Position numbers and translations under genes: made by a program. The notes below the pieces were generated by a model. That model was not told the origin of the DNA. It saw nothing but the letters and a program-made list of their open reading frames with translations, and ran no database searches. Below are positions 1 to 6,290 of a stretch of 7,444 nucleotides of DNA, in pieces (the stretch's first letter is position 1; each line of letters begins with the position of its first letter). The DNA comes from Caldilineaceae bacterium (lineage in GTDB: Bacteria; Chloroflexota; Anaerolineae; Caldilineales; Caldilineaceae): NCBI GenBank assembly GCA_026645635.1, contig JAPKMV010000151.1, positions 1 to 7,444 of the forward strand, written 5' to 3'.

Positions 1-600
1 ACGAATGTGGAACTGGACTTCAACCTGGACGCCATCAGCGTCAAGCCCTGCCTTTACACGGGCGGCCCAGTGCAGCCGCAGCCCTATGTGAAGCCGGTGG
101 TGCACGACTACTATCCCGCCTATGACTACGTGGCGCCGGTCAAGCCGACCTACGTGGACTATGGTTGCACCAGCAACTGCGGCGGCTACGACAAGGGCTA
201 CGACGATCACAAATATGGCGACGCATGTGTCTACGTGGTGAAACCGGGAGACAATCTCTCCACCATCGCCAAGTACGCCGGCGTCAGCATGCACGAACTT
301 GCTCGCTTGAACGGCATCAGCAACCCCAACTTCATCTACGTTGGGCAGAAACTGCAGATGCCTGGCTGCGGCGGCTACTACGAAAAGCCAGTCGCACCAG
401 TCCCGCCGCTTGTGCCGGTGACGCCGTGTTCGGCCGCACCCGAATGCGGCAGCACCGGCGGCACGTACACCGTGCGCCCAGGCGATACGCTGAGCCAGAT
501 CGCAGCGTGGAACGGCGTCAGCGTTGGCAGCTTAATGAGCGCCAACGGTATTCGCAACCCCAACATCATCTTTGTTGGGCAGGTGCTAATCATTCCGTGA
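1..600 (+). CDS. LysM-repeat protein, 5' end cut by window edge
   Basis: This is a cell-wall/peptidoglycan-binding type protein with two LysM domains. The reading frame is open from base 1. The first possible start inside the window is a GTG at 7, but nothing upstream is visible, so the true start and any signal peptide may lie outside. Counting from that GTG there are 197 residues. LysM 1 covers about 74-118 ([19 protein letters not shown], then [14 protein letters not shown]). LysM 2 covers about 153-197 ([19 protein letters not shown], then [14 protein letters not shown]) and ends exactly at the C terminus. The first 73 residues are rich in Tyr, Pro and Val with scattered Cys (15, 54, 58, 74) and match no domain I know. 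A Pro/Val linker with Cys 121, 141 and 147 joins the LysM units. LysM domains bind N-acetylglucosamine polymers, so an exported glycan-binding role is likely. No catalytic domain is visible. Confidence 0.85.
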   Translation, partial: TNVELDFNLDAISVKPCLYTGGPVQPQPYVKPVVHDYYPAYDYVAPVKPTYVDYGCTSNCGGYDKGYDDHKYGDACVYVVKPGDNLSTIAKYAGVSMHELARLNGISNPNFIYVGQKLQMPGCGGYYEKPVAPVPPLVPVTPCSAAPECGSTGGTYTVRPGDTLSQIAAWNGVSVGSLMSANGIRNPNIIFVGQVLIIP

Positions 601-634
601 CGGTACGGGTTTGATTAGATAGACTCCTTTGATG

Positions 635-675
635 GCAGTGCAGGCTGCGGATTCCGGCTCCGCAGCCTGCGCTGC
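635..675 (+). terminator. Long hairpin after the LysM gene, possible terminator
   Basis: Arms 640-651 and 659-670 are perfect 12-base complements (GCAGGCTGCGGA / TCCGCAGCCTGC) around a 7-base loop. The stem extends to 635/675 with one T-G wobble, giving about 17 pairs. It starts 35 bases after the LysM stop. No T-run follows on either strand, so it is not a textbook intrinsic terminator. It could be a terminator of a type lacking the U tract or an mRNA 3'-end stabiliser. It lies between convergent genes, where a bidirectional stop would fit. Confidence 0.45.
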
Positions 676-793
676 ATTCAGACCCAAGCAAGTGCATCAA
701 CAGCCAACCGCGACCGGGAACAACAGCGCAACATGTCCCAGTCACAGCACAATCCATCGATAATGCCTCGCCCGTAAGGGCACTGGAGTACAT

Positions 794-823
794 GGCGGCG
801 CGGTGCGGCGCGCCGCCCTTTCT
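794..823 (+). terminator. GC-rich hairpin with short T-rich tail, probable terminator
   Basis: Perfect 9-base arms at 794-802 (GGCGGCGCG) and 809-817 (CGCGCCGCC) enclose a 6-base loop and are followed on the + strand by CTTTCT. This is the more terminator-like of the two hairpins between the convergent LysM and kinase genes, although it sits about 190 bases after the LysM stop. On the minus strand the sequence after the stem is not T-rich, so the orientation favours stopping + strand transcripts. Confidence 0.5.
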
Positions 824-826
824 CCC

Positions 827-920
827 AAATCTCCAATCTCTCAATCTCTCAATCTCCAATCTCTCAATCTCACAATCTCATCCCTTCGACGGACAGACGA
901 GATTAGGAGATTAAGAGATT
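827..920. repeat. AATCTC/GAGATT short-repeat array forming a hairpin (copy 1)
   Basis: Seven copies of AATCTC begin at 828, 835, 843, 851, 858, 866 and 874, spaced 7 or 8 bases apart. After a 19-base gap come three copies of the reverse complement GAGATT at 899, 907 and 915. Bases 858-879 pair with 899-920 over 22 positions with 3 mismatches, so the array can fold into a hairpin. The last GAGATT overlaps the minus-strand stop codon of the histidine kinase (919-921). No T-run follows in either direction. A second array of the same design lies at 6199-6287. I do not recognise it as a named repeat family. Likely roles are a minus-strand 3'-end structure or a spreading intergenic repeat. Confidence 0.85.
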
Positions 921-2529
921 AGCGATTGCTCGTCTCTCCTATAATTGGCAACTTGATAGTGAAGACCATCCCGCCCGCTGGCTGGGACAACGCCTCGATG
1001 TTGCCGCCATTCTGCTCCACCAACGCCTTTGTGATTGATAGACCCAGACCCGCGCCGCTGCCTACGCCTGGCAGTTGGCCGCGCTGGCGGCTGCGCACCT
1101 TGTCCACCCGATAGAAACGGTCAAAGATGCGGGGCAAATCTTCGGCAGGTATGCCTGGGCCACTGTCCGCAACCCGAATCTCGATGTCGCTGCCGGTTAC
1201 AGCGGCTGCCAGCGTCACTTCACCGCCCGCGGGCGTGTACTTGGTGGCGTTGTCGAGCAGGTTGATCACGGCTTCGGCGATTTCCTCAGCGTGGACAGCG
1301 ACCTGCGGCAACGCAGCGGGAACTTCAACCCGCAGGGTCAGCCCGGCCTGCTCGGCGCGCATCTGCATGATCGCAGCCGCTTCGCGCAGCGGCGCTGCCA
1401 GGTCAACGGCCTGCACCGGCGGCGCCGTGCGCGCTTCGTTCTCGATCTGCGAGAGTTGCAGCAGATCATTGGCGATGCGCGTCATGCGGTCGGTTTCACT
1501 TTCCAGCTCGGTCATGTAGCGGGCGGCAAGGCTCGGTTCGTCTGCGCCCAATGAACGCACGGCCTCCGCGCGCAGCTTGATATTGGTCAGCGGCGTGCGC
1601 AGCTCATGGCTGGCATTGGCGACAAAGGCGCGCTGGCGCTCCAGCATGGCGCGCACCTCGTCGATCATGTGGTTGAAGGCTGTGGCCAGCGCCCCCAATT
1701 CGTCGGCCGTCTGCACCGGCACACGCTGGTTGAGATCACCTGCGGCAGCGGCCAGCGCCGCCGCTTCCATGTTGCGCACGGGGCGCACCAACTGGCGCGC
1801 CAGCCATGCCGCCAGCGCGACGAGCAACGCGAGCGCCGCCAGCGCAGTCATCGCGACACTGAACAACAGGTTGCGAGCGCCGGCCAACGCCTCGTCCAGC
1901 GGCTGGCTCATCTGCACCACGCCCAAAACCTGGCTGCCCTGTTGGATGGGCGCGGCGGCAAACAGCATCATGGCGCCGGTGGCATCGTCCGCCCGTACAT
2001 CTTCCCGCTCCTCGCCGGCCAGCGCACTCTGCACCTCGGGGCGTGCAAGCTGGTTCGGAATCTCCTGGGGTGGTCGTTGGCTGGAAGCCACCGCCGCCCC
2101 GGCCAAATCCAGGATGGTGACGTTGGCGCCGCTGTCGCGGGCGTAGACTTCCGCGACATTTTGCAGCCGGGGGAGCAGGAGCGCTCCGGTTGCGGTTGCA
2201 GGCGCAGGGGCGCTGTCATCGTCGGAGTCGTCGTCATCGCCGCTCGATTCATGCTTGCGATCGTCTTCCCACTGGCGGAATTGCTCGAATTCCGCGGCGT
2301 AACCGCTCAGTGGATCTTCCAGCGCATTGGCTGCCAGGAATGCCTCGACCTCCAACTCATGTTCAGCGGCATCCAGATACGTCTGAAAGACGGTGCGTCC
2401 GATCCAGAGGGTGAGCAGGGTCAGGACGAGCAGGAAGGCGCCGCCGAATGCTGCGGTAATGCGCAGTTGAAAGCTGCGCTGCCACGGCCAACGGCTGCGG
2501 GGATGCGCACTGTCGTTGGGCATGTTCAT
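919..2529 (-). CDS. Sensor histidine kinase, membrane-bound, OmpR-partner type
   Basis: This 536-residue membrane kinase autophosphorylates on His and passes the phosphate to the response regulator encoded just upstream. TM1 is at about 27-47, an extracytoplasmic sensor region at 48-220, TM2 at about 221-244 and HAMP at about 245-297. The HisKA motif FVANASHELRTPL carries phospho-acceptor H308. The ATPase motifs are the N box (NLLDNATKYTP, about 423-433), G1 (DSGPGIP, 455-461), the F box (FDRFYRVD, 469-476) and G2 (GAGLGLSI, 492-499), so it should be catalytically intact. I chose ATG 2527-2529 because it overlaps the regulator's TGA as ATGA, the usual coupling in such pairs. The frame stays open upstream only by running antisense-style through the regulator. 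The sensor loop at 89-106 is very acidic (DDDDSDDD at 98-105), which suggests, without proof, a cation or metal signal. The short C-terminal tail runs into the repeat array. Confidence 0.93.
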   Translation of the reverse strand: MNMPNDSAHPRSRWPWQRSFQLRITAAFGGAFLLVLTLLTLWIGRTVFQTYLDAAEHELEVEAFLAANALEDPLSGYAAEFEQFRQWEDDRKHESSGDDDDSDDDSAPAPATATGALLLPRLQNVAEVYARDSGANVTILDLAGAAVASSQRPPQEIPNQLARPEVQSALAGEEREDVRADDATGAMMLFAAAPIQQGSQVLGVVQMSQPLDEALAGARNLLFSVAMTALAALALLVALAAWLARQLVRPVRNMEAAALAAAAGDLNQRVPVQTADELGALATAFNHMIDEVRAMLERQRAFVANASHELRTPLTNIKLRAEAVRSLGADEPSLAARYMTELESETDRMTRIANDLLQLSQIENEARTAPPVQAVDLAAPLREAAAIMQMRAEQAGLTLRVEVPAALPQVAVHAEEIAEAVINLLDNATKYTPAGGEVTLAAAVTGSDIEIRVADSGPGIPAEDLPRIFDRFYRVDKVRSRQRGQLPGVGSGAGLGLSITKALVEQNGGNIEALSQPAGGMVFTIKLPIIGETSNR

Positions 2530-3082
2530 GTAACCTCGCTGGCGGAGACCATGCGATAGCCGACGCCGCGCACCGTGAGGATTAGCGCCGGCTGCTCCGG
2601 CTGTTCCTCCAGTTTCTCGCGCAGCCAGCGGATGTGAACGTCGAGTGTGCGCGGGCTGCCTATCCAGGTCTCGCCCCACACCTGGTCGAGCAGGTCGTCG
2701 CGGCGAATGACTGCGCCGTTGGCGTCGACCAGCGCCAGCAGCACATCGTATTCCCGCTGTGAGAGCGACACCGCTTGACGATATAGTCATCTGCGCCCAG
2801 TTCGAGGCCCAGCACCCGGTCCATTTCTTCGCCCCGCGCTGTCAACATCAGAATCGGCACATCGCTCTCGTGGCGCAACGTGCGGCAGACCTCCCAGCCC
2901 TGCATCCCCGGCATCATCACATCCAGCAGCACCAGGTCGGGCTGGCGCGTGCGGGCCAGTTCCAGCGCACGAAGGCCGTCGCCTGCGGTGATGACGGCGT
3001 AGCCTTCGCGCGTCAACTGGTGGCTGAGAATATCAACAATCATTTCGTCGTCGTCGGCCAGGAGAATCGTGGTGGTTGTCAT
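2526..3082 (-). pseudogene. OmpR/PhoB-family response regulator, internally deleted and frameshifted
   Basis: The regulator is the partner of the downstream kinase. The receiver part starts at ATG 3080-3082, 7 bases after the heme-protein stop, with no clear ribosome site. It shows the acidic cluster D10-D12, phospho-acceptor D54 (LLDVMMPG), T81 and K103 (GADDYIVK). Straight after this Lys the frame is lost: the receiver frame runs on as unrelated sequence to a stop near 2660. From 2771 another frame encodes a winged-helix DNA-binding domain (SLSQREYDVLLALV, DLLDQVWGE, TLDVHIRWLREKLE, VRGVGYRMV) ending at TGA 2526-2528. Family members normally have roughly 50-60 residues between these points (receiver helix 5, linker and first DNA-binding-domain strands). 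Here there are essentially none, so this is a deletion plus a frame change near 2772-2776 rather than a one-base slip. It is either a real pseudogene or an assembly collapse. Confidence 0.8.
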
Positions 3083-3089
3083 CGCGCGA

Positions 3090-3938
3090 TTATAACACTG
3101 GCTCGGTTTGAACTGCGCCCAGTGCATCGGTGCGCACAGGACGGGGGCGACGGGCGGCTGGCTCGGCGCGGGAGGCAGCCGACGCAGGCTTGGCCGCAGC
3201 CTCGCCGCGCACCATCAGGATGCGGTAGAGCGTCGCAAAGAGTAGCGTGGCCCCGGTCAGGATATACATCCAGCGCACCATCGGGTTGCCGGTGTCGGTG
3301 CCGGCCATGATGCCATGCACCAGCGCCAGACCGAAGGCCAGGTAGGTCACGAAGTGAAATGCGCGCCAGACTTTGCGGCTGACCAGGTTTTTGAGGTAGA
3401 AGCTGGCGATCAGCGCAAGGCTCAGGTAGAGGGCAACCGATCCCAGCCCAGTCCACAGTGGGCGATAGGAAGTCGTGAAGGGCACGAGCAGGTTGACCAG
3501 GTTGAAGCCGATGTAGGCGTCGCCCAGCAGCACGACGGCATGCAGAGCGGCGAAGACCATCGCCAGCGTGGGCAGAAATTCGTGCATGCCGTAGAGCAGG
3601 GTGGCATCGATCGTGCCCTTGGCCATCTTGCTGCTCATCATCACGCCCCACAGGGTGGCCAGCCACAGCAGCAAGTAGGCGACCACGCCGCCGGCGCGCG
3701 CGGTGTACCAATAGGCTTTGCTGCCTTCGACCAGCGGCAGCCCCATTAGCTGCGCTTCCTGCGCCAGCGAGGAGTTGGCAGTCAGCGCTGTGATGGTTTC
3801 GGCCGCGCCTGGTGCCGCACCGGCGTAGCCCTGCCAGAGCGCCTGAATCGTGAGGACGGCGGCCACACCGGCGCCGGCGCCGAGTCCCGCGTAGAGTAGA
3901 TCGAGGCTGGTGGATGTTTCACGGACTTGGGTGGTCAT
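3090..3938 (-). CDS. Ferric-reductase-like transmembrane heme protein
   Basis: A 282-residue integral membrane protein of the ferric reductase/NADPH oxidase/YedZ-like membrane-domain type. About six membrane helices are visible (near 13-35, 78-100, 117-138, 162-182, 193-213 and 222-240). H119 and H133 lie 14 apart in one helix and H195 and H208 13 apart in another. This is the classic four-histidine pattern that holds two stacked b hemes in ferric reductases and NOX enzymes. No FAD- or NAD(P)H-binding domain follows; the C terminus is a short Ala/Arg/Pro tail. Electrons must therefore enter and leave through partner proteins. I chose ATG 3936-3938 because GGAAG sits 8 bases upstream; an in-frame ATG at 3981-3983 has no such site. 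It lies between the Pro/Gly-rich protein gene (69-base gap) and the response regulator (7-base gap), in the same operon as ApbE. The substrate is unknown. Confidence 0.85.
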   Translation of the reverse strand: MTTQVRETSTSLDLLYAGLGAGAGVAAVLTIQALWQGYAGAAPGAAETITALTANSSLAQEAQLMGLPLVEGSKAYWYTARAGGVVAYLLLWLATLWGVMMSSKMAKGTIDATLLYGMHEFLPTLAMVFAALHAVVLLGDAYIGFNLVNLLVPFTTSYRPLWTGLGSVALYLSLALIASFYLKNLVSRKVWRAFHFVTYLAFGLALVHGIMAGTDTGNPMVRWMYILTGATLLFATLYRILMVRGEAAAKPASAASRAEPAARRPRPVRTDALGAVQTEPVL

Positions 3939-4007
3939 GGTTTTATCTTCCTTCCTGTCAGGTTGGTTGTCTGGTTGTTTCATCGATTGGCCGGTGTGCC
4001 CGGTGCG

Positions 4008-4499
4008 TTACGATCCGCCGCTGGTGGTGGCGCCACCGCCGTTGTTGCCACCGCCACCGCCTCCACCACCACTTGAGGGTGGCGGCGGCAACGATGGCAT
4101 GGATGGCAGCGGCGCCAGGTCGGGCAGTGGCGCCAGGAGTGCCATAGCCGGCAGTTGGACGTTGCCAGCCTGGGCCAGGCTGACGCCACCGTCAGGCAGC
4201 GCGGTGCGGGGCGCAAGCGTGGGAATGGCTGCAATCTGCAAGGGCGCCAGCGTCGGCCAGGGGCTGGGCGTCGGCGTGTTCAGGTGAATCTCTTGCAGCA
4301 CTGCGGCGTCGTTCTGTGCTGGCTGCGGCGCCATGTCCGTTGCCTGGGCGTTGTCCAGGTGGGCGATCAAGTTCCAGCCGCCGATCAGTGCAGTCACGGC
4401 CGCAGCGCTGACGATGGTCTTGGCCTGGCCGCTGAATTTGCGCGGCTTGCGCCGGGCGGGCGATGCCGTTTTGGCGGGTGTCGATGTTGGCTGTGTCAT
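4008..4499 (-). CDS. Pro/Gly-rich single-pass membrane protein, function unknown
   Basis: I do not recognise this 163-residue protein. It has a basic N terminus (ARRKPRKFSGQAK, about 15-27), one hydrophobic helix at about 28-46, then an Ala/Pro/Leu-rich stretch at 50-141 with repeated APLP/PSLP-like turns. A Gly-rich tail (143-163) follows, with eight consecutive Gly and the end GGGATTSGGS. This suggests a membrane anchor with an extended, disordered outer segment. The tail contains G-A-T-T-S, which faintly recalls the ApbE target core, but no FMN-binding domain surrounds it. ATG 4497-4499 begins 8 bases after the ApbE stop and has a weak GAGAG upstream. A GTG at 4509-4511, overlapping that stop, would add 4 residues and is a fair alternative. 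Position between apbE and the heme protein gene implies a shared job. Low complexity makes homology searches unreliable. Confidence 0.7.
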   Translation of the reverse strand: MTQPTSTPAKTASPARRKPRKFSGQAKTIVSAAAVTALIGGWNLIAHLDNAQATDMAPQPAQNDAAVLQEIHLNTPTPSPWPTLAPLQIAAIPTLAPRTALPDGGVSLAQAGNVQLPAMALLAPLPDLAPLPSMPSLPPPPSSGGGGGGGGNNGGGATTSGGS

Positions 4500-4507
4500 G
4501 TTGTCTC

Positions 4508-5524
4508 TCACATTTCTCCGTGGGCGGCGTCGGCCGCCAATGCTTCGATCATCGGTTCAAGAGTGGGCGTCCAGCGCAGCGCGCCGGCGCTTGTGTAGAT
4601 CAAGGCGGCGACGCCGGGCATCTCGCCCAGCCATGCCAACCCGTCCTCGGCGCCCAGGATCAGCGCCGTTTTGGCCAGCACCTCCGCCACCACTGTACGC
4701 GGCGCCACGACGCTCACCGAGACTGCGTCGGTCACTGCGGGCCGTCCGCTGCGTGGGTCGATCAGGTGGTGCATGGCGTGGCCATCCTTGAGCCAGCGCC
4801 GCTTCGTCACTGTCGAGGTGGCCAGCGCGTGATGCGTCAGCCGCAGCCGGGCGATCCAGCGTGTCGGATCGAGCGGATGCTCCACGTCGATGCGCCAACC
4901 GCGGGCGTCGCCGGGGTGGCCGTGGGCGAACAGATCGCCGCCGGCGTTGACCAGAAACGGTCCTTGCCCGTTCAGCAGGTCGGCGGCCCGGTCCACCGTC
5001 CAGCCTTTGCCCATGCCGCCCAGGTCGATGCCCAGACCCACCGGGCGGCGCACCTGCCGCGTCTCCGGCAGCAGCGCAACCTGGCGCCAGGTGGCCAGCC
5101 GCCGATGGTGCACGCCGGGCATATCTGCCATCTCCGGCGCCGCAGTCCAGCGGAAGGCGGCGCGTTCGACGATCGGCTCGAAGCTGCGGTCGTAGCCGGC
5201 AGCCTGCAGCGGGGCGAGCTGCGTCGGGTCGAAAATGCCGCCGGTGACTTCCGCCGCCCAGAAGGCGACGCTCAGCGGCGCAAAGAGCGCCGGGCTGACC
5301 GTGACTTCGCGGTCGGGCGCTTGGTTGAGCCGCGACAAGTCGCTGGCGGCGTCGAAGCGTGACATGGTGCGTTCCTGCTGACGAAAGGTCTCTTCGACCT
5401 GGGCGGTTGTGCGCTCGTCGCGCCCGAAGACCCAGGTGTGGACGTTGGTGTTCATGGCTCGAAAGTGATGCTGCCGCCATTGTTCGGTGACGGCGGCTTG
5501 CGTCAAACGCGCCGGGCTAATCAT
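4508..5524 (-). CDS. apbE: ApbE-family FAD:protein FMN transferase
   Basis: ApbE enzymes use FAD to attach FMN covalently to a Thr/Ser of a target protein, with Mg2+. This 338-residue copy has the family motifs in order: MNTNVHTW (24-31), MSRFDAASDLSRLN (54-67), FDPTQLAPL (98-106), the flavin-site IDLGGMGKGWTVDRA (166-180), NAGGDLFAHGHP (193-204), HHLIDPRSGRP (252-262) and the helix VVAEVLAKTALILG (278-291). Two positions differ from what I expect: Glu281 where an Asp is usual near the metal, and ATST (235-238) where TSG is usual. No signal peptide is seen, so it should act in the cytoplasm unless the start is wrong. ATG 5522-5524 overlaps the previous stop by 8 bases and has GAGGG upstream; the longer in-frame start at 5614 would read through the neighbour's acidic tail. 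No FMN-binding target domain is encoded in the window. Confidence 0.9.
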   Translation of the reverse strand: MISPARLTQAAVTEQWRQHHFRAMNTNVHTWVFGRDERTTAQVEETFRQQERTMSRFDAASDLSRLNQAPDREVTVSPALFAPLSVAFWAAEVTGGIFDPTQLAPLQAAGYDRSFEPIVERAAFRWTAAPEMADMPGVHHRRLATWRQVALLPETRQVRRPVGLGIDLGGMGKGWTVDRAADLLNGQGPFLVNAGGDLFAHGHPGDARGWRIDVEHPLDPTRWIARLRLTHHALATSTVTKRRWLKDGHAMHHLIDPRSGRPAVTDAVSVSVVAPRTVVAEVLAKTALILGAEDGLAWLGEMPGVAALIYTSAGALRWTPTLEPMIEALAADAAHGEM

Positions 5525-6158
5525 CGTCGCCCTCGTCATGGTCGTCGTCGTGGTCGTCATCGCCGCGCTCGTGCTCCTCATGATCGTCTTCGTCGTGGCT
5601 GGAGCCGCCGCCATTGTTGGAATTCATGCTGGCCTCGGCGCTCTGACGGACCGCTATCTCGTTGTAGGCGTTCTGCAACTGGCCCAGGGTGTCGTTCAAC
5701 TGCTGCATCAACTGAGCGTCATTGGCCTGGAGCGCCGCCATCTGCTGCTGAAACTCTGTACTGTCGGCGTTGAGCGAACCCTGCAATTGAGCGATGCGCG
5801 CCTGCCATGCCTGAAGCTCGGCGGCTTTGGCGGTTGCGGTGCTTTCGACCTGTTGCACTTGTTCCTGGGCAGCGGCAATCTGCGCCTGCGCACTGGCGTC
5901 CAGGTCGGTGATGGCCTGGGCGCCGGCCGCAAGTTGGTTGGCGAGGATGGCCTCGCGTTCCGCCAGGGTGCTCTGCACCTCTTGCAGATAGGCCGTGGCG
6001 GCGGCCTCGTCGGTGGCGCCGGCAACCTGTGCAGCGGCGGGCGCAGGCATGGCAGTCTGCGCAGGTGCACCGCTGGCGAAGTTGCTCATCATGACGACGG
6101 CAGTGACAATGGCTGCGGTCAAGAAGCCCGCTGTGAGCATGGATTTGCGGCGATTCAT
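5517..6158 (-). CDS. Exported Ala/Gln-rich coiled-coil protein with acidic His-rich tail
   Basis: A 213-residue protein of unknown family. A basic N terminus (MNRRKS) and a hydrophobic helix (about 8-27) form a signal anchor or signal peptide with an AxA-like region near 28-31. An Ala/Pro-rich spacer leads to a long, helical coiled-coil stretch (about 55-175) with regular Leu/Ile/Ala spacing and many Gln. After NNGGGSS the last 27 residues are almost only Asp, Glu and His: 18 acidic residues and 5 His (188, 193, 196, 203, 207). Such tails commonly bind metal ions, and that is my inference here. ATG 6156-6158 follows AGGAG with 8 bases spacing; a start at 6206 would add 16 residues with no good site. 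It has the same layout as the broken coiled-coil gene upstream and may be its paralogue. Its stop overlaps the start of apbE, so the two are probably translationally coupled. Confidence 0.85.
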   Translation of the reverse strand: MNRRKSMLTAGFLTAAIVTAVVMMSNFASGAPAQTAMPAPAAAQVAGATDEAAATAYLQEVQSTLAEREAILANQLAAGAQAITDLDASAQAQIAAAQEQVQQVESTATAKAAELQAWQARIAQLQGSLNADSTEFQQQMAALQANDAQLMQQLNDTLGQLQNAYNEIAVRQSAEASMNSNNGGGSSHDEDDHEEHERGDDDHDDDHDEGDDD

Positions 6159-6198
6159 CGTATTTTCTCCTGATGATTCATATGAATGGTTATGCTGA

Positions 6199-6287
6199 AA
6201 TCTCACAATCTCCCAATCTCCTAATCTCTCAATCGCATCATCTCAGTCTCCAGTGATGAGATTGAGAGATTAGGAGATTGCGAGATT
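6199..6287. repeat. AATCTC/GAGATT octamer array forming a near-perfect hairpin (copy 2)
   Basis: AATCTC begins at 6199, 6207, 6215 and 6223 (plus a degenerate AATCGC at 6231), and GAGATT at 6258, 6266, 6274 and 6282. All are spaced exactly 8 bases. Bases 6207-6236 pair with 6258-6287 at 28 of 30 positions, and ATCA/TGAT (6237-6240 / 6254-6257) extend the stem, leaving a 13-base loop. The array begins 3 bases beyond the minus-strand stop codon of the broken coiled-coil gene (6291-6293) and fills most of the gap to the next gene. There is no T-run. It may reduce read-through or protect the upstream mRNA end. Copy 1 sits in the same position relative to the kinase gene. Confidence 0.9.
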
Positions 6288-6290
6288 GGT

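Noticed and set aside
676..793. Possible small gene between the two hairpins
   Set aside because: No frame with a ribosome site or protein-like composition; I see nothing functional in this stretch.
827..920. CRISPR array
   Set aside because: The repeat unit is only 7-8 bases with no unique spacers of 30-40 bases, and both orientations occur in one array.
1606..2559. A 317-codon + strand open frame
   Set aside because: It lies antisense to the complete histidine kinase. Composition is Arg/Gln/His-heavy without domains, typical of the opposite strand of a high-GC gene.
2530..2790. N-terminal extension of the kinase frame by 87 residues
   Set aside because: It overlaps the regulator's DNA-binding domain in another frame, is Arg/Gly-rich, and the ATGA-overlap start at 2529 fits the family length.
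3089..3094. A perfect TATAAT on the minus strand six bases before the regulator ATG, suggesting a leaderless transcript
   Set aside because: No -35 match at 16-18 bases and half the hexamer is the upstream gene's stop codon region. Kept only as a possibility; the regulator is more simply read from the operon transcript.
4463..5362. A 299-codon + strand open frame
   Set aside because: It is antisense to apbE, which carries all family motifs. No ribosome site or recognisable domain supports the antisense frame.
5487..6173. A + strand open frame with a very hydrophobic Val-rich start that looks like a membrane protein
   Set aside because: It is the antisense of the GAY/CAY codons in the acidic tail and coiled coil of the minus-strand gene, which has a ribosome site and sensible domain layout.
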